Below, piece by piece: positions 24,136 to 32,609 of a DNA stretch of 64,000 bases. The stretch comes from Rhodobacteraceae bacterium 63075 (GTDB lineage Bacteria; Pseudomonadota; Alphaproteobacteria; Rhodobacterales; Rhodobacteraceae). Numbering within the stretch: the first letter of the stretch is position 1; every line of letters starts with the position of its first letter. The notes beneath the pieces are model-generated. The model searched no databases, had not been told where the DNA came from, and saw only the letters and a list, made by a program, of their open reading frames with translations. The DNA is taken from positions 62,001-126,000 of the forward strand of contig QVMW01000008.1 in the NCBI GenBank assembly GCA_003417655.1, written 5' to 3'. The position numbers and the translations under genes were made by a program.

Positions 24136-25314
24136 CCTGTTGTCCGCCTCAAACCCAAGGCCGATGCACGCAAGATCCGCCATGGCTCGCCCTGGATCTT
24201 TGACAACGAGCTGGTGCTGGACCGGCGCACGAAGAACATCGCGCCGGGCAGCGTTGCCCTGCTCGAAGATGCCGAGCGCAGGCCCCTGGGCCTTGTCGGG
24301 TTCAACGCCGGCTCACGGATCGCGGCGCGTATGCTTGAGCGGGATGTGACCGCATCGATCGACGCCGACTGGTTCGAAGCGCGCTTGCGCAGGGCGCTGG
24401 CGCTGCGAGAGCGTCTTTTTGAGGCTCCCTTCTACCGCCTCGTTCATGCCGAGGCGGACGGCTTGCCCGGCGTGGTGATCGACCGCTTTGGCGAGACGCT
24501 CGTGCTCCAGCCCAACGCGGCCTGGGCCGAGGCCTTGCTCGAGCCGATCACGGCGGCGCTCTTGCGGCTTGATGGCGTGACAGCGGTGCTCAAGAACGCC
24601 TCCGGGCGCGCCCGCGCGCTCGAAGGGCTGGACGCAGCAAGCGCCGTGCTTTGCGGGAATCAGCCCGATGCGCCTTTACCCGTGCAAATGAACGGGGCCA
24701 CCTATATGGCCGACCTGACCGGCGGGCAGAAAACCGGCTTGTTCTTCGATCAGCGCGGCAACCAAGCCTTTGCCGCGAGATTGGCGCAGGGGGCTGATGT
24801 GCTCGATGTCTTCTCGCATGTCGGTGGTTTCGCGCTGGCCGCTCTTGCCGGCGGAGCAAAGAGCGCCTTGGCCGTGGACGGCTCGCAGCCGGCGCTTGAT
24901 CTTGCGTGTGAAGGCGCACGGCAAAGCGGTTTCGACGCGCGGTTCGACGCGCGGCAGGGCGATGCCTTCGAAACCCTGGCTGCTCTTGCCGAAGAGGGGC
25001 GGAGCTTCGACATGGTGATCTGCGATCCGCCGGCCTTCGCGCCGTCGAAAAAGGCGCTCGATGCCGGGCTTCGGGCCTATGAACGGATCGCCAAGCTGGC
25101 CGCGCCGCTGGTGCGCGAGGGCGGCTATCTCGGCCTTTGCTCTTGCAGCCATGCCGCCGATCTCGGCAAGTTTCGCGCCGCTTCCTCGCGAGGCATCGGG
25201 CGCGCCGGGCGCAGCGGACAGCTCATCCATACCGGATTTGCCGGGCCGGACCATCCGCTGATGCCGCAGCTGGCCGAAAGCGGGTATCTCAAAGCGTTGT
25301 TCTTCCGCCTGTGA
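24118..25314 (+). CDS. RlmI-like class I SAM-dependent rRNA cytosine methyltransferase
   Basis: The protein has 398 aa. An N-terminal PUA domain (about 8-85, RLKPKADARKIRHGSPWIFDNEL) precedes an EEHEE and a Rossmann domain with DVFSHVGGFALAALAGGAKSALAVD (SAM site), GDAFETL and the catalytic CDPPAFAPSKK motif. It is like E. coli RlmI, which methylates C1962 of 23S rRNA. The usual C-terminal catalytic Cys motif reads GLCSCSHA. The ATG sits in a hairpin loop, and homologues start near VVRLKPK, so a later start is possible. The GTG of the PIN gene overlaps its stop. Confidence 0.9.
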   Translation: MTPSPFPVVRLKPKADARKIRHGSPWIFDNELVLDRRTKNIAPGSVALLEDAERRPLGLVGFNAGSRIAARMLERDVTASIDADWFEARLRRALALRERLFEAPFYRLVHAEADGLPGVVIDRFGETLVLQPNAAWAEALLEPITAALLRLDGVTAVLKNASGRARALEGLDAASAVLCGNQPDAPLPVQMNGATYMADLTGGQKTGLFFDQRGNQAFAARLAQGADVLDVFSHVGGFALAALAGGAKSALAVDGSQPALDLACEGARQSGFDARFDARQGDAFETLAALAEEGRSFDMVICDPPAFAPSKKALDAGLRAYERIAKLAAPLVREGGYLGLCSCSHAADLGKFRAASSRGIGRAGRSGQLIHTGFAGPDHPLMPQLAESGYLKALFFRL

Positions 25315-25856
25315 AGATCCTGCTCGACACCTGCGTGCTTTATCCGACGGTGATGCGCGAAGTGCTCATGAAGCTGGCCGAGGCGGGCGCGTTCGAGCCG
25401 CTCTGGTCGGAAGCGATCGAGGGCGAATGGGCGCATACTGCGGAAAAGCATGAGCCGGGCGCAAGGGCTTTCGCCGAGGGAGAAATCGCCCTGCTCAACG
25501 CCCGCTGGCCGAAGGCGCGAATCCGCTATGGGGAGGGGTTGGAACGGCGTCTCTGGCTGCCGGATCCGGGTGACATCCATGTGCTTGCGGCGGCCGTGGC
25601 CGGATCAGCGGATGCCATCATGACGCTCAACAAGAAAGATTTCCCGGGGCAGATACTCGCGGAGGAAGGCTTGAGCCTCATCGACCCCGACGCCTTCGCG
25701 CGCGGTGTCTGGGCGCGTGAGCCGGAGCTTGTGCAGCGGACCGTGGGCGAGATTGTCCAGAAGGCACGGGCGCTTTCAGGGCAGGACTGGACGGCGCGGG
25801 CGCTCTTGAAGAAGGCGCGTCTGCCGCGTCTGGCCAAGGCGGTCTCGCAGGTTTGA
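25311..25856 (+). CDS. PIN-domain protein (predicted ribonuclease)
   Basis: The protein has 181 aa and starts at a GTG that overlaps the methyltransferase stop (GTGA), so the pair is translationally coupled. KILLDTCVLYP holds the first PIN acid. EGEWAHTAEKH, the Asp of DPGDIHVLAAAVA and ADAIMTLNKKDFP complete the expected acidic site. PIN domains are metal-dependent RNases, many of them VapC toxins. No antitoxin gene is beside it, and this type (about 180 aa, C-terminal helical extension) often stands alone. The link to a 23S rRNA methyltransferase suggests an RNA processing role. Confidence 0.8.
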   Translation: MKILLDTCVLYPTVMREVLMKLAEAGAFEPLWSEAIEGEWAHTAEKHEPGARAFAEGEIALLNARWPKARIRYGEGLERRLWLPDPGDIHVLAAAVAGSADAIMTLNKKDFPGQILAEEGLSLIDPDAFARGVWAREPELVQRTVGEIVQKARALSGQDWTARALLKKARLPRLAKAVSQV

Positions 25857-25888
25857 GCCGCGCGGCGCACCGAGCCGTCAGCCTCGGT

Positions 25889-26575
25889 TCAGCTCCTTTT
25901 CCAGCGGTTTTCAAGGCCCTGGATCGCGGCGATGCGCTCGCCTGTCTTAGGGTGACTCAAGAGCCATGCAGGTTGGCGGCCCGCGACGTTCCCCGAAAGT
26001 TCTTCGAGCTTTTCGAAGAGCGAGACTTGCGGCGCAACGCCGATGCCAGCCTTTGTCAGCAGCGCTGCGGCATATTCATCGGCCTCGTATTCGTCCGAGC
26101 GTGAGAGACGTGCGGCCAGAAGCGATGTAGCCATGTTCGCCAGCCAAAACCCGACGCCGGGGATGAAGCGGTTGAAGATCGCCCCGAGGGCCATGCGCAT
26201 CGCGTTCTGGCCCGTGAAATCGATCATGCGGCGGCGCGAATGGCCAAGCGCGACATGGCCCATTTCATGGGCGATGACGGAGCCAAGCTCTTCGGCGCTC
26301 ACTTCGCCTGAGCGGAATTTCTCATAAAACCCGCGGGTTATGAATATTCGCCCATCGGGTGCCGCGAGCCCGTTTACGGGCTCGATCTCGTAAAGATGCA
26401 CGCGCACGCGCGGCAGGTCCAGCGCCTTGGCGAGACGGTCCAGAACCGGCTGAAACTTCGGGTCGACCAGCTCTGTCGATTTCTCGTCGAGCTCGCGCAG
26501 CGTGTTCTTCACCGAGAAGCGGTAGATCAGCAGCGCGTAAGCGAGCGGCAGAAGGATGGGCAGGAACTTGAGCAT
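25889..26575 (-). CDS. M48 family metalloprotease
   Basis: The protein has 228 aa. An N-terminal membrane helix (2-19) is followed by a zinc-protease domain with HEMGHVALGH (His103, Glu104, His107) and EYEADEYAA (third zinc ligand). A second hydrophobic stretch (about 127-150) may dip into the membrane. It belongs with small HtpX/BepA-like proteases that degrade misfolded membrane or envelope proteins. It is convergent with the PIN gene. Confidence 0.9.
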   Translation of the reverse strand: MLKFLPILLPLAYALLIYRFSVKNTLRELDEKSTELVDPKFQPVLDRLAKALDLPRVRVHLYEIEPVNGLAAPDGRIFITRGFYEKFRSGEVSAEELGSVIAHEMGHVALGHSRRRMIDFTGQNAMRMALGAIFNRFIPGVGFWLANMATSLLAARLSRSDEYEADEYAAALLTKAGIGVAPQVSLFEKLEELSGNVAGRQPAWLLSHPKTGERIAAIQGLENRWKRS

Positions 26576-26599
26576 GGGAGTGATATGGGGCGTGCGGGG

Positions 26600-27757
26600 C
26601 TACCACGCAACAGGCAGTTGCACGGGGCCTCTGAATGCCCAGCCCTTGAAGGGCACATCGCCCGTCACGTGCAGGCCGGGAAAGGCCTCGAAGAGCATGG
26701 GCAGCGCGGCATCCACGATGAGCGCGCGGGCGACGGCCGCGCCGCCGCAGAAGTGAGGCCCCGCGCCGAAGGGGATGCTCGGGCCGGTGTCGCGCGTGAT
26801 GTCGAAGCGCTCGGGCGCGTCGAAATGGTCTTCGTCACGCCCCGCCGAAGAAAACATGAAGAAAACCCGCGTGCCCGGTGTGAGCGTGACGCCGCAAACC
26901 TCGTCTGCGCGCGCAATTTCGCGCGGCGACATGCCGATGGGCGAGACCCAGCGGACATATTCCTCGAAAACATTGCCCCAACCGGCCTCGCCGTTGCGGA
27001 CCATCTCCAGTTGCCCGGGGTGCTCCAGCATCGCCCATGCGGCCCCCGCGATGGCATCGCGCGGCTCGTTCTGACCGCCCGAGATGATGAGCTTGATGTT
27101 CGCGCGGGTGCTTTCCATGGGCAGCCCGGCCTCGACCTGGCGCGAGAGCGCGGACATGTTCGGCTCGGTGCCGATGGTCTCGAGCATCTCGTCGATATGG
27201 GCGTCGATCGAGGCGGTGCAATCATGGCAATTGGCCTCGATGGCCGGATCGCCCGTGTAATTGGCGCAGCCGTCGATCATGCCCTGGCTGACGCGGTCGA
27301 GCTCTTCGGGGGCCATGTTCACAAGGCCCGTCACATGCCGCAGGGCATTGGCCGAGGCCGGCATGGCGAAATCGCGCACCAGATCGCAATGGCCGCGCGG
27401 GGCAAGCTCCTCGATCAACGCGGCCACGTCGGATTTGATCTGCGGTAGCCAGACCTCCCGGACCGTCTTGGGGCTGAGGGCAGGAAAGAGGACCTTGCGC
27501 TCCTTTTGATGCTCTTCGCCATCCTTGCGCATCATGTTCTCGCCCATCAGCTTCGTCATGAGGCCTTCGGGCTGACGCGAGGAGAATACGTCAATCCGCT
27601 TTTCCTCGCGGAAAATGTCGTCTCGCTTCGTGAAGAGCACGGCGTTCAGCTCCGGCACGAATGTGACAGGCGCCTCCGCGCGCATCTGCGCCAATGCGGG
27701 GTAGGGGTCGGCTGCGAAGGCGGCCGGATCAACATGGGTGACAGGTGGCTCTTTCAT
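26600..27757 (-). CDS. cytochrome P450
   Basis: The protein has 385 aa, soluble bacterial class. It shows ExxR as EYVR (Glu266, Arg269) and the heme loop FGAGPHFCGGA with Cys337. The I-helix motif, normally AGxxT, reads SGGQNEPRD (226-234), which lacks the conserved acid-Thr pair and has an NEPRD instead. Such a change is known in some P450 groups and may alter proton delivery. The substrate is unknown. The gene is divergent from the maleate isomerase-like gene, sharing a 47-bp intergenic region. Confidence 0.93.
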   Translation of the reverse strand: MKEPPVTHVDPAAFAADPYPALAQMRAEAPVTFVPELNAVLFTKRDDIFREEKRIDVFSSRQPEGLMTKLMGENMMRKDGEEHQKERKVLFPALSPKTVREVWLPQIKSDVAALIEELAPRGHCDLVRDFAMPASANALRHVTGLVNMAPEELDRVSQGMIDGCANYTGDPAIEANCHDCTASIDAHIDEMLETIGTEPNMSALSRQVEAGLPMESTRANIKLIISGGQNEPRDAIAGAAWAMLEHPGQLEMVRNGEAGWGNVFEEYVRWVSPIGMSPREIARADEVCGVTLTPGTRVFFMFSSAGRDEDHFDAPERFDITRDTGPSIPFGAGPHFCGGAAVARALIVDAALPMLFEAFPGLHVTGDVPFKGWAFRGPVQLPVAW

Positions 27758-27804
27758 GGTGCAAAGTTACGGCACGATCAGGATTCGCGCCAGAGGAGTT
27801 CGAC

Positions 27805-28572
27805 TTGGACATTCAATACGATACCGATGGAGGCGCAGGCAGCGCGGCACGGCTTGGGCTGATCGTTCTTTCGACGGACGAGACCCTCGAATTCGAAGCG
27901 CGCCAGCTCCTTGCCGGGCGCGATGTCAGCCTCGCGCATACGCGCATCAAGGCCGAGGCCGATGTCACGCCGGAGACGCTGGCGATGATGGAGGGCCGCC
28001 TGACCGACTCGGCGGCGCTTCTGCCATCGGAGCTGGATGTGATCGGCTATGCCTGCACATCCGCCTCAACGGTCATCGGCCCCGCGCGGGTGGCCGAGCG
28101 TATCCGAGCCGTGCACCCTGATGCGACGGCCTGCAACCCGATCAGCGCGGTTATGGCCGCGCTCGGGGCGCTGGAGGTGAGAACGCTGGCCTATGTCAGC
28201 CCTTATGTGCCCGAGGTGACCGCGCCGATGCGGGCAATGCTTGCAGAGAACGGCTTTCAAACGGTGTCCGAGCGCAGTTTCGGTGAGAGCGATGACCGCA
28301 CCGTGGCGCGTATCTGTGAGAGCTCCACGCGGGCGCTGATCGAGCAGGCGAACACGGACGAGGCCGACGCGGTCTTCGTCAGTTGCACGAATTTGCGCAG
28401 CTTCGGGCTGATCGATGAGGCCGAGGCAGCCCTCGGCAAGCCGGTGATCTCGTCGAATCTCGCCCTGCTGTGGCACATGCTCGAACAGGCGGGTGCCGAT
28501 GCAAGCGGTTGGGGGCCGGGACGGCTCTTCAGGCTTCGGGACGAGGCCGAGCCGCAGCGCGCTTCCGCGTGA
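27805..28572 (+). CDS. Asp/Glu racemase-superfamily protein (maleate cis-trans isomerase-like)
   Basis: The protein has 255 aa. Two catalytic Cys are in VIGYACTSAS (about 74) and AVFVSCTNLRS (about 198), the pair used by maleate isomerase and arylmalonate decarboxylase-type enzymes. The early segment ARLGLIVLSTDETLEFEARQL is typical of the maleate isomerase group. The TTG start is chosen because GAGGAG stands six bases before it; the open frame upstream encodes a non-family peptide and overlaps the P450 promoter. It ends convergently with the DedA gene, overlapping it by 44 bp. Confidence 0.85.
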   Translation: MDIQYDTDGGAGSAARLGLIVLSTDETLEFEARQLLAGRDVSLAHTRIKAEADVTPETLAMMEGRLTDSAALLPSELDVIGYACTSASTVIGPARVAERIRAVHPDATACNPISAVMAALGALEVRTLAYVSPYVPEVTAPMRAMLAENGFQTVSERSFGESDDRTVARICESSTRALIEQANTDEADAVFVSCTNLRSFGLIDEAEAALGKPVISSNLALLWHMLEQAGADASGWGPGRLFRLRDEAEPQRASA

Positions 28573-29146
28573 GGCGCAAGAGCCAGCGGCCAAGAAAGAG
28601 CGCCGCGCCCGAAGCTGCGAGAAACCCGATGACCTGGCCGGCCAGGTCGGCCGCCATTGCGAGGTTGCGGGCAAAGGCATAGCCAAGCGCGAGATACATG
28701 CTCACCCATATGACTTCACCTGCCGCGGCGGCCGCGCTGAAGCGGGCCCAGCCGAGCCTCGAGGCACCTGCTGCGAAATTGGCATAGGGGCCAAGGGGCG
28801 AGAACAGCCAACGTGTCAGGAAGATGCCGCGGCTCCCATTGGCGCGGAGATAGGCCTTGGCGCGGATGTAAAGCGCGCGCCGTTTCGGACGATCCGCCAG
28901 CGCGGCGTCGATAGGATCGCTCGCCAGTTGACCGAGGCGAAAGCCTGTCTGGTCTCCGAGTATGGCCCCTGCAAGGGCAAGGAGCCAAAGGGCTCCGAGA
29001 GAAAGATCGCCAGCCGCGGCGAAGGCCCCTGCGGCAAGCATCAGAAGGGAGGCCGGAACAGGCAGCGCGAGACAGGAGGCAAACGTGACAAGACCAAGAA
29101 CCGGCGCGCCGAAATGCGCGATGAGTTGCAAGAGCCAGTCGTTCAT
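28529..29146 (-). CDS. DedA/VTT-domain membrane protein
   Basis: The protein has 205 aa and about five hydrophobic segments. The motif GAILGDQTGFRLGQLA (about 60-75) and the re-entrant FLTRWLFSPLGPYANFAAGAS (about 108-128) are DedA signatures (G-D-x-x-x-Y/F-x-x-G and F-x-R-x-x-P-G). DedA proteins recycle undecaprenyl or other phospholipid carriers across the inner membrane. The ATG overlaps the stop of the upstream 114-aa gene (ATGA). It is the last gene of a minus-strand operon with the VWA gene. Confidence 0.88.
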   Translation of the reverse strand: MNDWLLQLIAHFGAPVLGLVTFASCLALPVPASLLMLAAGAFAAAGDLSLGALWLLALAGAILGDQTGFRLGQLASDPIDAALADRPKRRALYIRAKAYLRANGSRGIFLTRWLFSPLGPYANFAAGASRLGWARFSAAAAAGEVIWVSMYLALGYAFARNLAMAADLAGQVIGFLAASGAALFLGRWLLRLTRKRAAARPRPEA

Positions 29147-29487
29147 GGCTGCCCGGACTGCGCTGCGAGATAGGCTTCGGTTTCCGCCAGGATCTGCTCC
29201 ACCGAAATCCCGCGCGCCTTGGCGATATCCTCCAGAGTCGGGCGTTGGCCCGGGCTGGGGTCAAGGCCCAGATGGGCTGCGAGGGCGGGCGCATCGACCT
29301 CCCACGACTTGGCGATGTAACGCGGTGTCATCCAGGGTTCGATCGATTGCGCCTGGTGGGCCGGGTCCATCCAGTAGATCGTCTTGCGCGCCAGGTTGGC
29401 GGCGAAGACGAGCATGACGAGAATGAAACAGGCCAGGACGATGCTCAGGACGGGGTGCTGGCGCGCGATCGTCCTGATCCGTTTCAT
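29143..29487 (-). CDS. single-helix anchored hypothetical protein
   Basis: The protein has 114 aa. A basic start (KRIRTIARQHP) and one membrane helix (about 12-33) are followed by a soluble part with GQRPTLEDIAKARGISVEQILAETEAYL, which reads like a helix-turn-helix or LysM-like small domain but is not recognised. It overlaps the VWA stop by TGATG and the DedA start by ATGA, so all three genes are tightly coupled. A GTG one codon earlier is an alternative start. Confidence 0.72.
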   Translation of the reverse strand: MKRIRTIARQHPVLSIVLACFILVMLVFAANLARKTIYWMDPAHQAQSIEPWMTPRYIAKSWEVDAPALAAHLGLDPSPGQRPTLEDIAKARGISVEQILAETEAYLAAQSGQP

Positions 29488-30668
29488 CACACCAGCTCGC
29501 GCATACCCGCCGTGATGCCATCAAGCGTCATCGGGACCATGCGGTTTTCGAAGATCTCCTGGATCATGGAAATCGAATGGGTATAGCCCCAGTATTTCTC
29601 CGGAACGGGGTTTATCCAGATGTTGCTCGGCCATTGCTCGCGCGCACGCTGAAGCCAGACATGCCCGGCTTCCTTGTTCCAGTGCTCGTTCGCCCCGCCA
29701 GGATAGGCGATCTCGTAGGGGGACATGGAGGCGTCGCCCACGAAAATGCATTTGTAATCAGACCCGTATGTGCGCATCACCTCCCATGTTGGTGTCTGCT
29801 CGCGCCAGCGGCGGGCATTGTCGCGCCAGACGCCATCGTAGAGGCAATTGTGGAAGTAGTAGTACTCCATGTGCTTGAATTCGGAGCGGGCGGCCGAGAA
29901 CAACTCTTCGACGAGCTTGATATGCGGGTCCATCGAGCCGCCCACATCGAGAAAGAGCAGCACCTTGACGGCATTGCGCCGTTCGGGGCGGGTTTTTACG
30001 TCGAGATAGCCGTGTTCGGCCGTCGCGCGGATCGTGCCGTCGAGGTCGAGCTCGTCATGCGCCCCATCGCGCGCCCATGAGCGCAGGCGCTTGAGCGCCA
30101 CCTTGATGTTACGGGTGCCCAGTTCGACATCGCCGTCGAGATTCTTGAAATCGCGCTTGTCCCAGACCTTCACGGCGCGTTGGTGGCGGCTTTCCTTCTG
30201 GCCGATGCGCACGCCCTCGGGATTGTAGCCATAGGCTCCGAATGGCGATGTGCCGGCCGTGCCGATCCACTTGTTGCCGCCCTGGTGGCGGCTGTCCTGT
30301 TCTTCGAGACGCTTCTTGAGCGTTTCCATGAGCTTGTCAAAGCCACCAAGTGCTTCGATCTCGGCGCGCTCTTCCTCCGAGAGGTGCTTTTCAGCGAGCT
30401 TTTCAAGCCAGTCTCCCGGGATGTCGACGGCCTCGAGAACCTGCCCGAGTTCAATATCGTCGAGGCCCTGGAACGTCGCGGCGAAAGCCCGGTCAAAACG
30501 ATCGAGATGGCGCTCGTCCTTCACCATCGCGGAGCGCGCAAGGTAATAGAACCCTTCGATATCATAGGTGACAAGGCCCGCTTTGACCGCCTCGAGAAAG
30601 GTCAGGTATTCGCGCAGGGAGACGGGGATGCTGGCTTCCCGGAGGTTCTCGAAGAAGGGAAGAAACAT
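29487..30668 (-). CDS. VWA domain protein (CoxE-like)
   Basis: The protein has 393 aa. A helical N-terminal half (LREYLTFLEAV ... LDRFDRAFAATFQG) is followed by a VWA domain. The metal site, normally DxSxS, is DVGGSMD (about 241), losing the first Ser but keeping Asp and second Ser. TYGSDYKCIFVGDASMSPYEI holds the fourth-strand part. Such CoxE-like proteins usually partner a MoxR-type AAA ATPase; none is seen next to it here. It is the main gene of an operon with a 54-aa membrane protein before it and the anchored 114-aa and DedA proteins after it. Confidence 0.88.
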   Translation of the reverse strand: MFLPFFENLREASIPVSLREYLTFLEAVKAGLVTYDIEGFYYLARSAMVKDERHLDRFDRAFAATFQGLDDIELGQVLEAVDIPGDWLEKLAEKHLSEEERAEIEALGGFDKLMETLKKRLEEQDSRHQGGNKWIGTAGTSPFGAYGYNPEGVRIGQKESRHQRAVKVWDKRDFKNLDGDVELGTRNIKVALKRLRSWARDGAHDELDLDGTIRATAEHGYLDVKTRPERRNAVKVLLFLDVGGSMDPHIKLVEELFSAARSEFKHMEYYYFHNCLYDGVWRDNARRWREQTPTWEVMRTYGSDYKCIFVGDASMSPYEIAYPGGANEHWNKEAGHVWLQRAREQWPSNIWINPVPEKYWGYTHSISMIQEIFENRMVPMTLDGITAGMRELV

Positions 30669-30678
30669 CGCGGCAGCC

Positions 30679-30843
30679 TTACATCACCCGGATCATCGCG
30701 ACATTGACGAAGAGGGCTGCGATGCCGAAGATCAGTCCGAAAACGGCGGCATGTTGTGCCATGTCGAGCTTGTTTCCACCGCGCTTGCGCGCGTAGAGCA
30801 CCCCTATCAGGGCTCCGACGAGGATTGAAATTGTCACGAGCAT
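30679..30843 (-). CDS. 54-aa two-helix membrane protein
   Basis: This small gene has an ATG at 30843 and a TAA ten bases before the VWA start. It encodes two membrane helices (1-18 and 33-53) joined by ARKRGGNKLDMAQHA. I translated the reverse complement by hand: MLVTISILVGALIGVLYARK and so on. The arrangement, with the same strand and a spacing of ten bases to VWA, makes a real operon member likely. The function is unknown. Confidence 0.7.
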   Translation of the reverse strand: MLVTISILVGALIGVLYARKRGGNKLDMAQHAAVFGLIFGIAALFVNVAMIRVM

Positions 30844-30892
30844 GAGTATCCGTCCGCTCTATACACAGTTGGCTTCAGCCGTTTTGGCCCCG

Positions 30893-32245
30893 TCACGGGC
30901 TGAGCGTTGCGATCTCGCGCATTTTCGCGCGCACTGCCCATTCCGAACCGAAGCCGTAACGCGCCCAGCCAAGACTGTCCAGCCTGACGAGCTGTGCTTC
31001 CGAGGAACGTCCCGTCAATTCGAGCGCCTCGGCGCGTAGCAGCATCAACGTGCTGAGCAGAGCTGCGTTCTGATGCATCTCGGCTACATGTATCGCCGGG
31101 TTGGCCAGTGCAAGCGCTCGGGTGCCATTGCCCTGGCCGATTGCGTGAGAGGCAAGCTGCGCGGCCACATAGGCGCGATGCAAATTGGTGCCGACCTGGC
31201 GGGAATAGAACTGGTCGGCAGCCTGAAAATGACGCAGGGCCTCGTCCGGGTCGGTTGTCGTCGTGATACGGCCCATCGCGTAGTGCGCGAAAGCACGGCG
31301 ATGATCCTGCCAGCCGAAACTGCGCGAGACGTCGAGCGCCTTGCGCGCGGCGTGCCGGCGCTTGGCCATGCTGGTCCCGGGGCCGAGAGCTGTCTGGATC
31401 GCCTCGATATAGGCGCGCGGGGTCGGGCTCGTGCGCGCGGGCGAAAGGGTTTCGCCTTGGGGATTAAGGCGCGCCAGGACACCCGGCAGAACCGCCGCGA
31501 CCTGGCGTTTGCTCATGCCGGTGCGCAGCTCGGGGGCGTAAAACGCGCGCAGGATCAGCATGTCGAACCCGGTCAGGACGGTGTGGATATTGTCGTCATT
31601 GAAGACGCTGTCGGGCAGGCGATAGAGATCGTTGAGCGGGCCCATTGCCTGCGCCAGTTCCTCATGAAGGCAGTCGCGCACCTCCTGTGGGCTCGCATCA
31701 TTGGGCACGAAGACAGCGAGCTTCTCGCGGCGGCGCAACTGGGCCCAGTTGGTCCGCGCGCTGCGTCGCGCGTTTCGATACTCGCCAATGTCCGAGATGT
31801 TGGGCACGACGAAACATGCCGCGTGAGGCAGGTTCTTGCGGATTTCGGCACGGCTGACGGCCTGCACCGTGATGTTCGCATCCGGACTTTGTGTCAGGCT
31901 CACGTCGATCCGGGCCTCGTCCTGGAGCCGGTGCACGAGACGGGTCAGGTCGGGCATGAGCGTGGCAGGCGGCACGCCCGTGACCCTAATCGTGATCGGG
32001 TCTTCGAAACGTGTGAAAACCGGAAGCTGCCGACCGGATTCAAGCTCGAACGCCAGTGTGAGAAAATCACGCGCGATGTCGATGTTGGACCGGGCCGGCG
32101 CGCTGACGGGCCGGAGGCTGAATGATTTCAATGGCGGCAGGCCGAGGCTCGATTCCTGAACGAAACCGCGGGAGGCCGTGTCGGAGATGTGACCCGGCAT
32201 ACAGCCTACGAGCGTCAGGAAGACAGGCAGCAGAACCTTGCGCAT
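30893..32245 (-). CDS. DUF2927 lipoprotein with helical repeats
   Basis: The protein has 450 aa. A lipoprotein signal (MRKVLLPVFLTLVGC, Cys15) precedes a DUF2927 domain (about 60-265) with DCLHEELAQAMGPLNDLYRLPDSVFNDDNIHTVLTGFD; the HEEL motif looks like a zincin core. About 200 residues of helical, TPR-like repeats follow (AFAHYAMGRITTTTDPDEALRHFQAADQFY). It is a probable outer- or inner-membrane-anchored periplasmic protease-like protein of unknown substrate. A paralogue of its first domain is in the TelA operon at 56645-57607. The ATG follows GGAGACAATTTG. Confidence 0.85.
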   Translation of the reverse strand: MRKVLLPVFLTLVGCMPGHISDTASRGFVQESSLGLPPLKSFSLRPVSAPARSNIDIARDFLTLAFELESGRQLPVFTRFEDPITIRVTGVPPATLMPDLTRLVHRLQDEARIDVSLTQSPDANITVQAVSRAEIRKNLPHAACFVVPNISDIGEYRNARRSARTNWAQLRRREKLAVFVPNDASPQEVRDCLHEELAQAMGPLNDLYRLPDSVFNDDNIHTVLTGFDMLILRAFYAPELRTGMSKRQVAAVLPGVLARLNPQGETLSPARTSPTPRAYIEAIQTALGPGTSMAKRRHAARKALDVSRSFGWQDHRRAFAHYAMGRITTTTDPDEALRHFQAADQFYSRQVGTNLHRAYVAAQLASHAIGQGNGTRALALANPAIHVAEMHQNAALLSTLMLLRAEALELTGRSSEAQLVRLDSLGWARYGFGSEWAVRAKMREIATLSP

Positions 32246-32609
32246 TCAAATTGTCTCCATCACATAGGCCGCGACGACGTCGACGCTGGCCCCATGGAAG
32301 CTTCCTGCATGAAGGGCCCCAAAGGGCGCGGGCACCGAAACACGCGTTCGACGCGCAGGCGATACGATCAACATGGTCAGATTCTGCCTCAGTGTTTTTT
32401 GTTAAGCGAACGTCTCGCCGCTCTTTCTGACCTCCTTAAGGGTGAAATAAGGCGAAAAAGTGACCATGGGTTGCGCGCGCGAGGGAGGCGGGAGTGCGGC
32501 AATGGAAAAATGATCAAGAACAGCGCTTTGCGAGGGCCTTCTTACGCGTCACATCAGCCTGCTCTATCGAGGCCGCAATGGCTCTCGGCGCTTTGGTCCG
32601 GCGCAGGCT
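32246..32609. other. intergenic region upstream of DUF2927 gene
   Basis: No solid gene. A 42-codon minus-strand frame (32246-32374) ends with a TGA directly against the ATG of the DUF2927 gene, without a good ribosome site. The rest (32375-32609) contains an AT-rich part near 32400-32460, which may be the promoter region. Confidence 0.4.
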
